Shown here in pieces: positions 14,613 through 23,581 of a stretch of DNA of 61,905 nt. The notes under the pieces were generated by a model. That model was not told the origin of the DNA. It did not search any database and was given only the letters and a program-made list of their open reading frames with translations. A program made the translations under genes and the position numbers. The stretch is from Thermoflexia bacterium (GTDB lineage Bacteria; Chloroflexota; Anaerolineae; B4-G1; DUEL01), in NCBI GenBank assembly GCA_011192125.1, contig DUEL01000001.1, positions 14,846 to 76,750 of the forward strand. Direction: 5' to 3'. How positions within the stretch are numbered: the stretch's first letter is position 1; the number at the start of each line of letters is the position of its first letter.

Positions 14613-15077
14613 ATGGGGCTGGTCACCGATGTACCATACCATTCGCTGTGTTATCGAATTATCGGGGCTGCAATGGATGTTCACAACCGACTAGGGCCGG
14701 GGCACCGGGAGAGTGTATACCAGCGAGCCCTTGCCCATCGCCTTGAGGCACTGGGATTCCAAGCAGAAACCGAGGTGCCGGTCGAGATTTTCTTTGAGGA
14801 CCGCCCTGTAGGATTGCTCTACCTCGATTGTCTCGTGGAAGGGGCCGTAGTTGTCGAACTAAAGGCATTTCCCCACCTCCTGACCAACGAGGAGGTGGCA
14901 CAGGTCATAACTTACCTGGCCGCTACAGGAAAACCGGTGGGACTGCTATTCAACTTCGGTCGCAGACGGCTTCAATTCAAACGGATCTTCCCACCACGCA
15001 AATTGGAGGGTTGGCGAGACCGCATTGAGCGCTATATCTGGCGTCCTTCGCAGACCCGTCGGTGGTTGGAGAAATGA
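14613..15077 (+). CDS. GxxExxY family protein (PDDEXK-like)
   Basis: A 154-residue protein with the defining GPGHRESVY (GxxExxY) motif near residue 30, then LDCLVEGAVVVELKAF, a D-x(n)-E-x-K arrangement typical of PD-(D/E)XK nuclease folds. These proteins are widespread in Chloroflexota and other environmental bacteria, often in several copies and next to repeats; their role is unknown, with a nuclease or mobile-associated function suggested. Here it directly follows the 14375-14598 tandem repeat, and its base composition is slightly less GC-rich than its neighbours, consistent with transfer. AAGGAGGACTACA precedes the ATG. Confidence 0.88.
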   Translation: MGLVTDVPYHSLCYRIIGAAMDVHNRLGPGHRESVYQRALAHRLEALGFQAETEVPVEIFFEDRPVGLLYLDCLVEGAVVVELKAFPHLLTNEEVAQVITYLAATGKPVGLLFNFGRRRLQFKRIFPPRKLEGWRDRIERYIWRPSQTRRWLEK

Positions 15078-15156
15078 CGAAGACGCACAACTTCCAATCC
15101 CTGGATTCGTTAATTCGTTCAAAATTCGTTGACCTACTCCTGCCATTGGACTGCCT

Positions 15157-16293
15157 ATGCACATCGCCCTGAACGCCCACCTGCTCTCCGGCACCCCCAC
15201 CTACCGCAGCGCGGGGGTGCACCGGTATATATACTACCTGCTGGCCCACCTGCCACGCGCCGGGTGCCAGGTGACCGTCTTCGCGGGGCCGCACAGCCGA
15301 CTCCCCGAGGACGGCTACGCCGTTCGTCGCTCCCGCTGGCCCACGGCGAAACCGCCGGTGCGCGTGGCGTGGGAACAGGTCGTTCAGCCGTGGGCGTTGC
15401 GACGGGCCCGGGTGGACCTGTTTCACGGTCCCGTCTTCGTCGGCCCGTTGTTGACCCCCTGCCCCACCGTCGTCACCATCCACGACCTCAGTTTCCTCCG
15501 CTACCCCCACTTCTTCCGCCCCGCCAACCGGCTCTACCTGCGCACCTTCACCCGCGCCTCCGCCCGCCGCGCCAGCCGCATCATCGCCGTCTCCAACCAC
15601 GCCGCCGAGGAGACGGTCCGCCTGCTGGGCGTGGACCGGCGCAAGATCGACGTGGTGTACCACGGCGTCGACCCCGCCCTCCGCCCGCTTTCGCCAGAGG
15701 AGGTCGAAGCCTTCCGCCGACGGGAGGGACTGCCGGAGCGGTTCGTGCTCTACGTGGGCACCCTGGAGCCGCGCAAGAACCTGATCCGCCTGGTCGAAGC
15801 CTTCGCCCTCCTGCGTCCTGCGACCCTGCGACCCGAAACCCATCTGATCCTCGCCGGAGCACGAGGGTGGTACTTCCAGGACCTTTTCGCCCGGGTGGAG
15901 CAGTTGGGCCTGAAGGATCGGGTGATCTTTCCCGGCTACATCCCGGGCGATCGGCTGGTCTACTGGTACAACGCAGCGACCGGCTTCGCCTACCCCTCCC
16001 TCTACGAGGGGTTCGGGATGCCGGTGGTGGAGGCCCAGGCCTGCGGCACGCCGGTGCTCACCTCCAATCGCTCCGCCCTGCCGGAGGCCGCGGGCGAGGG
16101 GGCGCTGCTGGTCGACCCGGAGGACGTGGAGGCGATCGCAGAGGGGCTCCGCCGGTTGCTGATGGACGAACCGCTGCGCGCCGAACTACGGCAGCGCGGG
16201 CTTGACCACGCCGCTCGCTTCACCTGGGAGAAGACCGCCGCCGAGACCGTAACAGTCTACCGCCAGGCTCTAGCCGAGGAGGGGCGGGGATGA
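15157..16293 (+). CDS. Glycosyltransferase family 4
   Basis: A 378-residue GT-B fold transferase. The N-terminal acceptor domain has RSAGVHRYIYYLL. The C-terminal donor domain has YVGTLEPRKNLIRLVEAF, GYIPGDRLVYWYNAA and the E-x7-E motif PSLYEGFGMPVVEAQACGTP. Substrate specificity cannot be read. An in-frame CCTGCGT/CCTGCGA word tract (15808-15842) sits in the loop after LVEAFALL, adding about ten residues compared with what I expect of the family. Its stop overlaps the next gene (ATGA), so it works with the sugar-phosphate transferase that starts the lipid-linked glycan. Confidence 0.9.
   Translation: MHIALNAHLLSGTPTYRSAGVHRYIYYLLAHLPRAGCQVTVFAGPHSRLPEDGYAVRRSRWPTAKPPVRVAWEQVVQPWALRRARVDLFHGPVFVGPLLTPCPTVVTIHDLSFLRYPHFFRPANRLYLRTFTRASARRASRIIAVSNHAAEETVRLLGVDRRKIDVVYHGVDPALRPLSPEEVEAFRRREGLPERFVLYVGTLEPRKNLIRLVEAFALLRPATLRPETHLILAGARGWYFQDLFARVEQLGLKDRVIFPGYIPGDRLVYWYNAATGFAYPSLYEGFGMPVVEAQACGTPVLTSNRSALPEAAGEGALLVDPEDVEAIAEGLRRLLMDEPLRAELRQRGLDHAARFTWEKTAAETVTVYRQALAEEGRG
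15808..15842 (+). repeat. CCTGCGA word tract inside a GT4 gene
   Basis: Imperfect 7-8 base copies (CCTGCGT, CCTGCGA, CCTGCGA, CCCGAAA) lie in frame in the GT4 coding region and encode a Leu/Arg/Pro/Thr-rich loop. Confidence 0.6.
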
Positions 16294-17705
16294 ACAAAAA
16301 CGGCCATCGACCTCCCTGGTGGGTGGTCCTCCTGGACCTGCTGACCATCGCCTTCGGATTTCTAGGCGGTTATTGGATCCGGTACGACCTCCGATGGTTC
16401 CTGGACGTCGCCTACCACGCCCCCTTCTCCGCCTACCTGCCCTTCCTGGCGTTCTACGTCGTCGTCCTCCCCATATTCTTCGTGATGGACGGGGTCTATC
16501 GCCACTGGCGGGGCTCGTGGATGGAGCAGATGTACTGCGTCGTCAACGCCACGACCAAGGTGACCGTCCTGATGCTGGCGATCACCTTCGTCTTCCGGCC
16601 CCGCTTCTACTCCCGCGTGATGCTGGTGGAGGTGGGCCTGCTGACCATCCTCCTGATGGGGATCGTGCGCGGAGCGGAGAAGATCGCGCTGGCGCGCCTT
16701 CAGGCCAAGGGGATCGGCGTGACCCGGGTGATCATCGTCGGTGCGGGGGAGGTGGGGCGGCGGGTGATGCGCAACATCTTCGCCCAGCCGGAACTCGGAT
16801 ACCGGGTCATCGGCTTTGTGGACGACGATCCAGAGAAAGGCCGCACCGACATCGGCCCCTTCAAAGCGCTGGGCCCGCTGGACAACCTGGCCCGGGCCAT
16901 CGAGGAGCACCAGGCAGACGAGGTGATCATCACCCTGCCCTGGATGTACCACCGCAAGATCATGGGCATCGTCCGCGAGTGCCACCGAAAACAGGTCCGC
17001 GCCCGCATCGTGCCCGACCTGTTCCAGATGAGCCTGAGCCAGGTGGACGTGGAAAGCCTGGGCGGCATCCCCTTGGTCGGCGTGCGGGAGGTCTCCATCG
17101 GCCGGGGAGCCCTGCTGGTCAAGCGGGTCATCGACATCATCGGCTCCCTGGTCGGCCTGCTCCTCGGCGCCCCCCTGTTCGGCCTCATCGCCCTCGCCAT
17201 CCGGCTGGACAGCACTGGCCCCATCATCTTCCGACAGACCCGAGTGGGCAAAGGCGGGCGGCACTTTCAGATGTACAAGTTCCGCTCGATGCACGAGGGC
17301 GCGGAAAGGGAACAGGCACTTCTAGCCGAACTCAACGAAGCCAACGGCCCCATCTTCAAGATCCGCAACGACCCCCGGCTGACCCGGGTGGGGCGGTTTC
17401 TGCGACGTACCAGCCTGGACGAACTGCCCCAGTTGATCAACGTACTGCGGGGAGAGATGAGCCTGGTCGGCCCGCGGCCGCCCCTGCCCGCCGAAGTGGC
17501 CCAGTACAAAGAGTGGCACAAAAAGCGGCTGGAGGTCCCACCGGGGATGACCGGCCTCTGGCAGGTCAGTGGCCGCAGCCGCCTCTCATTCGACGAGATG
17601 GTGTTGCTGGACATCTACTATATCGAGAACTGGTCGTTGTGGATGGACTTCAAGATCCTGGTGCGAACCGTGCCGAAGGTCCTCTTCGGCGAAGGAGCAT
17701 ACTGA
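16290..17705 (+). CDS. Polyprenyl-phosphate sugar-1-phosphate transferase (WbaP/CpsE type)
   Basis: A 471-residue membrane enzyme that starts repeat-unit synthesis by moving a sugar-1-phosphate onto undecaprenyl phosphate. The N-terminal third has several membrane helices. The middle is a CoA-binding-like Rossmann domain (VIIVGAGEVGRRVMRN). The C-terminal third is the catalytic bacterial sugar transferase domain: KRVIDIIGSLVGLLLGAPLF helix, RVGKGGRHFQMYKFRSMH, RRTSLDELPQLINVLRGEMS, VGPRPPLP and PGMTGLWQVSGRS. It overlaps the GT4 gene by four bases and is the clearest sign that 11140-27171 makes an exported polysaccharide or glycan. Confidence 0.93.
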   Translation: MNKNGHRPPWWVVLLDLLTIAFGFLGGYWIRYDLRWFLDVAYHAPFSAYLPFLAFYVVVLPIFFVMDGVYRHWRGSWMEQMYCVVNATTKVTVLMLAITFVFRPRFYSRVMLVEVGLLTILLMGIVRGAEKIALARLQAKGIGVTRVIIVGAGEVGRRVMRNIFAQPELGYRVIGFVDDDPEKGRTDIGPFKALGPLDNLARAIEEHQADEVIITLPWMYHRKIMGIVRECHRKQVRARIVPDLFQMSLSQVDVESLGGIPLVGVREVSIGRGALLVKRVIDIIGSLVGLLLGAPLFGLIALAIRLDSTGPIIFRQTRVGKGGRHFQMYKFRSMHEGAEREQALLAELNEANGPIFKIRNDPRLTRVGRFLRRTSLDELPQLINVLRGEMSLVGPRPPLPAEVAQYKEWHKKRLEVPPGMTGLWQVSGRSRLSFDEMVLLDIYYIENWSLWMDFKILVRTVPKVLFGEGAY

Positions 17706-17735
17706 CCCTCTGATGAACTTCGAGCGAGGTGTGTT

Positions 17736-18929
17736 GTGAAGTTTCGACTGCAACGTGAGGAACGGGAACAACTTGTCGCCTTCCTCCAGGATATGGTCCG
17801 CATCCCCAGCCCCTCTACCCAGGAAGGCCCGCTGGCGGAACGGATCGTGGCGGAGATGGAGCGATTGGGCTTCCGCGACGTGCGCGTGGACCGCGTCGGC
17901 AACGTGGTCGGCTGGATTGGAGAAGGGGACGGGCCAACGCTGATGCTGAACGGCCATATGGACACGGTGCGGGTGAGCGACGCTAAAGCCTGGGCCCACG
18001 ATCCCTTCGGGGCGGAGATCGAGGGAGGACGGCTCTACGGCCTGGGAGCATGTGACATGAAAGGGGGACTGGCGGCGATGGTCTACGGGGCCCACCTGCT
18101 CCACCAAGCAGGATTGCCCCAGAAAGGCCGGGTCGTGGTCGCCTGCGTGGTGCAAGAGGAGCCGTCGGAGGGACTGGGCAGCCGGATCCTTATAGAGGAG
18201 GAAGGGATACGGCCGGACTGGGTCCTGATTGCCGAACCGTCCGACCTGCAGATCACCCGAGGGCAACGGGGCCGACTAGAACTCAAGGTGACCGTCTATG
18301 GCCGCTCCGCCCACGCCTCCCAACCCCACCTGGGGGAGAACGCCATCTACGCCGCCGCCCGTTTGGTCTTCGGCCTGGAACTCCTGGCCGGTCAGTTGGG
18401 GGACGACCCCTTCTTAGGCCCGGGGACGCTGGCCGTGACCGAGATCCGCAGCCAGGCGGGGAGCCGCAACGCGATCCCCGACCGGTGCGACCTGATCGTC
18501 GACCGCCGCCTGACGCTGGGGGAGACCGAAGCGATGGCACTGGCCGAGGTCCAGCGGGTGATCACCCGCGAGGGCGTGCGCGCCGAGGTTCAGGTCACCG
18601 AGTACACCGCCACCAGTTACACCGGCTACCCCTGCCGGGCACGGGAGTTCTATTCCCCCTGGGTCATCGAAGAGGACCATCCGCTGGTGACCGCCCTCGC
18701 TCGCGCGGCGAAGGCCCAGTTAGGGAAACGCCCCCGCGTGAGTTACTGGCAGTTCTCCACCGAGGGGACCTACACGGCGGGCGTGGCCGGCATCCCGACG
18801 GTGGGCTTCGGCCCGGGCGACCCCCGGCTGGCCCACGCCCCCGACGAGTGGGTCGCCATCGACGACGTCTGTGCCGCTGCCGAGGTGTACGCCCGCCTGG
18901 CGACGGAACTGCTGACGCCCGACGCCTGA
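17736..18929 (+). CDS. M20-family hydrolase, YgeY-like
   Basis: A 397-residue dizinc peptidase/deacylase-fold enzyme. It has the metal motif NGHMDTV, the bridging region GLGACDMKGGLAAM, the Glu pair VQEEPSEG and a C-terminal GFGPGDPRLAHAPDEW. The segments RGQRGRLELKV, DDPFLGPGTLAVTEI, DRRLTLGET and WQFSTEGTYTAG follow the YgeY subgroup, called 'putative selenium metabolism hydrolase' because it co-occurs with selenium genes. That link fits the Sec-SelD operon in this window, though the reaction is unknown. ArgE/DapE-type deacylases are the alternative. Start is GTG 17736, with GAGG upstream. Confidence 0.85.
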   Translation: MKFRLQREEREQLVAFLQDMVRIPSPSTQEGPLAERIVAEMERLGFRDVRVDRVGNVVGWIGEGDGPTLMLNGHMDTVRVSDAKAWAHDPFGAEIEGGRLYGLGACDMKGGLAAMVYGAHLLHQAGLPQKGRVVVACVVQEEPSEGLGSRILIEEEGIRPDWVLIAEPSDLQITRGQRGRLELKVTVYGRSAHASQPHLGENAIYAAARLVFGLELLAGQLGDDPFLGPGTLAVTEIRSQAGSRNAIPDRCDLIVDRRLTLGETEAMALAEVQRVITREGVRAEVQVTEYTATSYTGYPCRAREFYSPWVIEEDHPLVTALARAAKAQLGKRPRVSYWQFSTEGTYTAGVAGIPTVGFGPGDPRLAHAPDEWVAIDDVCAAAEVYARLATELLTPDA

Positions 18930-18966
18930 CGTATCACGCATCACGCATCTAGACCCGGAGCCCGCG

Positions 18967-19857
18967 ATGAAGGTCAGTCCAGAAGTAGCAGAAGCACTCA
19001 CAGACGGCGCGCCCGTCGTCGCGCTGGAATCCGCCCTCATCACCCACGGCCTGCCCCGTCCCCTCAACCTGGAGGTGGCCCGGGAACTGGAGGCGGTGGT
19101 CCGGGAGGAAGGGGCCACCCCGGCGACGGTCGCCATCCTGGACGGAGTGCCCCGTATCGGCCTCTCCCCTGCCCAACTGGAGGCCCTGGCGCAGGCGTCG
19201 GACCCGGCAAAGGTGAGCCTGCGGGACCTGCCCGCCGTGGTGGCCCAGAAGCGCACCGGCGGAACCACCGTCGCGGCGACGATGCACCTGGCCCACCGGG
19301 CCGGGGTGCGGGTCTTCGCTACCGGGGGCATCGGGGGGGTCCACCGGGGCCACCCCGAGGACGTCTCCGCCGATCTCTTCGCCCTGGCCTCCACCCCTAT
19401 CGTCGTCGTCTGCGCCGGGGCGAAGGCCATCCTCGACCTGGGCCACACGCTGGAGACGCTGGAGACCCTGGGGGTCCCCGTCGTCGGCTACGGCACCGAC
19501 GCCTTCCCCGCCTTCACCAGCCGCTCCTCCGGCCTCCCGGTCCCGCTGCGAGCCGACACCCCTGCCGAGGTGGCGGCAATGGCCCGCGCCCGCGACGCGC
19601 TGGGGCTGCAAGCAGCCATCCTGGTGACGGTCCCCATCCCCGAGGAGGCAGCGATCCCCTGGGAGGAGGCCCAGGCGGAGATCGAGGCCGCCGTCGCCGA
19701 GGCGGAGGCGCAGGGGATCGGTGGGCGCGACCTCACCCCCTACCTCCTCTCCCGCCTGGCGGAGCGCACCCAGGGCCGCACCCTCGCCGCCAACCGCGCC
19801 CTCCTGGTCAACAACGCCCGCACCGCCGCCCGCATCGCCCTCTCGCTGACCCGCTGA
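18967..19857 (+). CDS. psuG: Pseudouridine-5'-phosphate glycosidase
   Basis: A 296-residue enzyme that reversibly splits pseudouridine 5'-phosphate to uracil and ribose 5-phosphate, recycling RNA breakdown products. ALESALITHGLPRP at the N-terminus, KRTGGTTVAATMHLAH and FATGGIGGVHRG are hallmark PsuG stretches, with the catalytic lysine expected in the first of the last two. The usual kinase partner PsuK is not adjacent. A 7-base word tract (ATCACGC) at 18930-18950 fills the gap before it. Confidence 0.95.
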   Translation: MKVSPEVAEALTDGAPVVALESALITHGLPRPLNLEVARELEAVVREEGATPATVAILDGVPRIGLSPAQLEALAQASDPAKVSLRDLPAVVAQKRTGGTTVAATMHLAHRAGVRVFATGGIGGVHRGHPEDVSADLFALASTPIVVVCAGAKAILDLGHTLETLETLGVPVVGYGTDAFPAFTSRSSGLPVPLRADTPAEVAAMARARDALGLQAAILVTVPIPEEAAIPWEEAQAEIEAAVAEAEAQGIGGRDLTPYLLSRLAERTQGRTLAANRALLVNNARTAARIALSLTR

Positions 19858-19929
19858 CCCGCCGATCCGCTAACTCGCCCAATTCGCCTAATCCGCCCAA
19901 TCCGCTTCTGCTCAATCCGCTTAATCTGC
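19858..19929. repeat. AATCCGC word-repeat tract between convergent genes
   Basis: About eight imperfect copies of a 9-base word (CCTAATCCG, CCCAATCCG, CTTAATCTG, CTCAATCCG) lie between psuG and comEC 3' ends and run into the comEC stop region. No separate terminator is visible. Confidence 0.8.
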
Positions 19930-22329
19930 TCAATCCGCTGACCCCCCCTCCACTTCCACCTCATACCCCACCCCATCACTCACCACCTCCACCATCTCAT
20001 CCCGATCCGTCCGATACACCCGCCGCCCCTCCAGCCGGTCCAACGTCTCCCGATCCGGCTGCCGGAAAGGGACCCCCTCCTGGGCCGGTATCACCACCAC
20101 CTGGGGGTCCACCGCCGCCAGGAACGGCTCCGTCGTCGCCGCCGCGTCTCCGTAGCGGGCCGCTTTGAGGACGTCGCAGCGGAGCCACGCCCCCTCCGCC
20201 ACCAGCCGCCCCTCCACCGCTGGTCCGGCATCCCCCGTCAACAGGAAGCAGACCGAACCGTGGTCCAGCCGCATCACCACCGAATTATCGTTGAAGTTGC
20301 TCCCCTCACCGAAGGGGTTGGGGCCAGGATGGAGGACTGTAAGCAGCACCCCCTCGTCCAGCCAGATCCGCAGTCCCGCCTCTCCCCGGAGGACCTGCGC
20401 ACCGGAATCCCCCAGCACCTCCTCCCAGCGGGCGCAGAGGTGGGTGTAGCATTCCAGACCAGGGACGATCACCCGCTCTACCTCGTACCGCTCCAGCACC
20501 GGGATCAGCCCGGCCAGCACGTCGTCGTCGGGATGGGTGAGGACCACTAGATCGAGGCCGTGGTCCCAGAACGGCATCCGCCGCCCCAGCCGGTCCAGCA
20601 GGCGGGAGGGACTGGGTCCTCCTCCGATCAACACCTGTCGCCCAGACGGGGTGCGGACGAACACCGTGTCGCCGCCGGTGTCCAGGAAGGCGACGTGGAG
20701 CCGCCCGTCGGGCAGGGCGCGCCAGGCGATGACCCCCAGGAGGAGGAGCAGAGTGGAGACGGAGAAGGCAACCCGGTCGCCGAGCCGACCTATCAGCCCG
20801 CTCCAGACCGCCTTCGCACGGGTCAGCAGGTCCGCCCGCCGCCGCGGATCCTGGTAGCCCCACCAGGTCAACAAGCCCAGGAGCACGTAGTAGGCCCAGA
20901 CTGTCCAGCCTTCCACCCGCCCCAGATCAACCCAGGCGAAGGGGGCACGGGCGGTGATCCGGACCGTCTCGATGGTGTAGGTCAGGAACAGCCAGGCCAC
21001 CCAGCCCAGCACCCGTCCCGGGGGAAGCCAGATTAGCCCCGCTACTGTCGCCAGCCCGCCCCAGACCATCACCCCCGGCTGGGCAGGAAGGACGAGCAGG
21101 TTGGTCAGAAGAGCGATCAGGGAAAGACGGCGAAAGTAGTAGAGGATAATGGGCGTGGTGGTCAGTTGTGCTGCCAGGGTCACCAGGAGAGCCTCGGAGA
21201 GCCAACCCACGACCCGACGGGCGTCCCGCGGGGAGAGGTATCGGCTCAGCAGGCGCTCCGCCCATCGCTCCAACGGCGCGGCGTAGAGGAGGAGGCCGAC
21301 GGTGGCGGCGAAACTGAGTTGGAAGCCGATGTCCCACAACACGTAGGGGTTGATCGCCGTCATCACGACGGCCGCGGCGGAGAGGGAGACCGGGGCGAAG
21401 GTCTCCCGACCGAGGTGCTTGCCCAGCAGGTAGAGCACGCCCATAATGGCCGCCCGCACCACGGCGGCGGAGGCTCCGACGAACAGCGTGTAGACCACCA
21501 CCCCGCCGATGGCCACCCAGGTCGCGCGCTGTCTCCCCACCAGGCGGCGGGAGAGCCCGGCGAACACCCCGGCGATGATGGTGATGTTGAAGCCGGAGAT
21601 GGCGACGATGTGGGAGGTGCCGGTGGCGGAGAAGGCCTTCTCCAGGTCGGCGGGGATACCGCTCTCCACGCCCAGGAGGATGCCGGTGAGAAGCGACGCG
21701 GCCGGTTCGTGGAGGATGGCACCGATCACCTCTTTAGCACGCTGTTTCAGGGCCAGTAGTGCAGCGTAGAGGGGATTTCCCTCCCCCGCACCAACCCGCA
21801 CCGCGCGGGCGCGGCGGACCAGGGAGTGGATCCCCTGGCGGGCCAGGTAGTCTCGATAGGAGAAGTCCTCCCCCTCCGGCGGGGTCTCCAGGAGGCCCAC
21901 CACCCGGAGCCGGTCGCCGTAGGCGAAGGCGGGGTAGGGGTCCACCCGCACCAGGGCTAGCCCTTCCACCGGCAGGGTCCGCCCGTCGGGGAGGGTGAGA
22001 TGGTCAGCGCGGAGCCGAAGGAGAGTGTAGGTCTCCCGCTCGTCCGGTTCCCCAACCACCACCCCCTCCAACGTCACCCGTCCGACATCGTTGTAGGTCG
22101 CCAGCGAACGGCTGTCGAAGCGGGGACGGGCGATCTCCATCCGGGCCGCCCCCAGCGTCAGGGCGAGGAGACAGCCGAAGAGGAGACGCGCTCGGGCGCT
22201 GCTACCCCAACCGATCAAGCCGATCAAGCCGGTCAGGGCAACGAGCAGGAGAACCTGCCAGGAGGGGGAGAGGACATGAGCCAGCAGGATGCCGGCCGAC
22301 CATGCAGCAGCGACGTATACCAGTGTCAT
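19930..22329 (-). CDS. comEC: ComEC/Rec2-type DNA uptake channel with degenerate metallo-beta-lactamase domain
   Basis: A 799-residue polytopic protein. It begins with membrane helices, then a DUF4131/OB-like domain (residues ~60-170), the Competence core of about ten helices (HIVAISGFNITIIAG, FVGASAAVVRAAIMG) and a C-terminal metallo-beta-lactamase-like domain from about 560. ComEC translocates single-stranded DNA; its MBL domain is proposed to degrade the other strand. Here the metal motif usually HxDxDH is THPDDDVLAGL, lacking the final His, and the region normally VGHHGS reads AARYGDAA, lacking both histidines. The nuclease centre is thus probably inactive. Start ATG 22329 has GAGGTG upstream. 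comEA is not nearby. Confidence 0.92.
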   Translation of the reverse strand: MTLVYVAAAWSAGILLAHVLSPSWQVLLLVALTGLIGLIGWGSSARARLLFGCLLALTLGAARMEIARPRFDSRSLATYNDVGRVTLEGVVVGEPDERETYTLLRLRADHLTLPDGRTLPVEGLALVRVDPYPAFAYGDRLRVVGLLETPPEGEDFSYRDYLARQGIHSLVRRARAVRVGAGEGNPLYAALLALKQRAKEVIGAILHEPAASLLTGILLGVESGIPADLEKAFSATGTSHIVAISGFNITIIAGVFAGLSRRLVGRQRATWVAIGGVVVYTLFVGASAAVVRAAIMGVLYLLGKHLGRETFAPVSLSAAAVVMTAINPYVLWDIGFQLSFAATVGLLLYAAPLERWAERLLSRYLSPRDARRVVGWLSEALLVTLAAQLTTTPIILYYFRRLSLIALLTNLLVLPAQPGVMVWGGLATVAGLIWLPPGRVLGWVAWLFLTYTIETVRITARAPFAWVDLGRVEGWTVWAYYVLLGLLTWWGYQDPRRRADLLTRAKAVWSGLIGRLGDRVAFSVSTLLLLLGVIAWRALPDGRLHVAFLDTGGDTVFVRTPSGRQVLIGGGPSPSRLLDRLGRRMPFWDHGLDLVVLTHPDDDVLAGLIPVLERYEVERVIVPGLECYTHLCARWEEVLGDSGAQVLRGEAGLRIWLDEGVLLTVLHPGPNPFGEGSNFNDNSVVMRLDHGSVCFLLTGDAGPAVEGRLVAEGAWLRCDVLKAARYGDAAATTEPFLAAVDPQVVVIPAQEGVPFRQPDRETLDRLEGRRVYRTDRDEMVEVVSDGVGYEVEVEGGSAD

Positions 22330-22719
22330 CGCGCACCTCGGCAGACCACGTTGAATCTTCGACGGCCAGGTGCGACCGTGCCTCAACTATAGCACGAAAT
22401 CCCAGAAGGGCAAAAAGAGGGCACTCTGATACTTTGGAAGGGAGCCTCCGGCAGGTTCCCTACGGCGCACCCGAGCGCGCCGTAAAGGGTGCCCTGGCTG
22501 GTCACTTGTGCCGTCAAGCCGCGCATTAACCTGCGGGAGGCTGGCAAACTGTCAGGTGGTCAGAAGAGGGCAGAGGATACCTGTGATTTCCGCCGCAGAG
22601 TACAGGGATCGCAGGGACTTTTGCAGTGTTCCTCCACGCCCTCTGCGGTGGAATGCAGATCAACAAGCACGGCGCACCTGCTACCCAATCCCCCCTTTTC
22701 GAGGTACAATACTTTTGAT
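22330..22719. other. 390-base gap with long-range inverted repeat and CGCAGAG tract
   Basis: No convincing gene. It holds arms GCCTCCGGCAGGTT (22444-22457) and AACCTGCGGGAGGC (22528-22541), related to the tupA terminator stem. A CGCAGAG-type inverted word tract (about 22592-22655) follows, then a TACAAT box at 22705-22710 just before the next gene. Confidence 0.6.
22705..22710 (+). promoter_or_regulatory. -10 box giving a near-leaderless transcript
   Basis: TACAAT ends nine bases before ATG 22720, so the transcript would begin at or within a few bases of the start codon. No ribosome-binding site is present and no -35 box is clear. Confidence 0.45.
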
Positions 22720-23532
22720 ATGCCGACACCCGTCACTCACCTGGTTATGGCCCGCGTGTTGATCGAGAGCGGCACACTCCCCCCGCCCGTCCAATCGCTG
22801 CTGAAGCGGGAGTGGGGACCCTTCCTGCTGGGCCACACCGCACCGGATGTACAGACGGTCAGCCATCAGCCCCGCGACGAGACCCACTTCTACACCCTCC
22901 CCCCCAGCAATACGACCCCCGCCTACCGCCGCCTCCTCCGCACCTACCCCGAACTGGCCCGACCGGAGCGGCTCTCATCCGACCACGCTGCCTTCCTCGC
23001 CGGGTACCTCGCTCATCTATTGGTGGACGAGCAGTGGTGGCGGGAGATCTTCCATCCCTTTTTCGGCCCCCAAGCGGGGTGGGAGACGTTCGAAAGGCGG
23101 CTTTTCCTCCACAACGTCCTCCGCACCTGGATGGACCAGGAGGACCAGGCCCGGCTGGACGGGCAGGAGGCGCAAGCGCTGGCGAAGGCCGAGCCAAAGG
23201 GGTGGCTTCCCTTCGTGCGGGATGAGGACCTGCGGGCGTGGCGAGACCTGCTGATGGAGCAGTTACAACCCGGGAACCGGGTTCGCACCGCCGAGGTCTT
23301 CGCTGCGCGGATGGGCCTTCCGGCGGAGGCCATCGAGGCAACCCTCCGCTCCCCCCTCCGAATGGCCCATCTCTTCCGCCACGTACCCCCCGCCCGCCTC
23401 CAGACCTACCGGGCCGAGGCCCTCCGCCGCAGCGCCGACTTGATCGAGGCGTACCTGGCCCCCGCCGTGGGGCAACATCACTTGAAAGAACCACAGAGAC
23501 ACAGAGGACACAGAGAAATGGCAAAAAAGTGA
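22720..23532 (+). CDS. Zinc-dependent phospholipase C family-like protein
   Basis: About 270 residues, resembling the Zn_dep_PLPC (PF00882) fold seen in bacterial phospholipase C and eukaryotic GPI-PLD. The N-terminus MPTPVTHL, GHTAPDVQT, DETHFYTLP and the helix motif FLAGYLAHLLVDEQWWRE supply His/Asp residues expected to bind zinc. No signal peptide is seen, so it may act in the cytosol; function is unknown. ATG 22720 was chosen over upstream frames because the fold starts there and a TACAAT box lies just before it. The last 15 or so codons are made of the CACAGAG repeat (23489-23561), an extension of the natural end. Confidence 0.7.
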   Translation: MPTPVTHLVMARVLIESGTLPPPVQSLLKREWGPFLLGHTAPDVQTVSHQPRDETHFYTLPPSNTTPAYRRLLRTYPELARPERLSSDHAAFLAGYLAHLLVDEQWWREIFHPFFGPQAGWETFERRLFLHNVLRTWMDQEDQARLDGQEAQALAKAEPKGWLPFVRDEDLRAWRDLLMEQLQPGNRVRTAEVFAARMGLPAEAIEATLRSPLRMAHLFRHVPPARLQTYRAEALRRSADLIEAYLAPAVGQHHLKEPQRHRGHREMAKK

Positions 23533-23561
23533 AACTCTGTGCCCTCTGTGCCTCCGTGGTT
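23489..23561. repeat. CACAGAG-family inverted repeat overlapping a gene end
   Basis: Arms ACCACAGAGACACAGAG and CTCTGTGCCTCCGTGGT. The left arm is translated as the C-terminus of the PLC-like gene; the right arm precedes the galE ribosome-binding site. Confidence 0.8.
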
Positions 23562-23581
23562 AAATTTCAAAGGAGGTCTCG

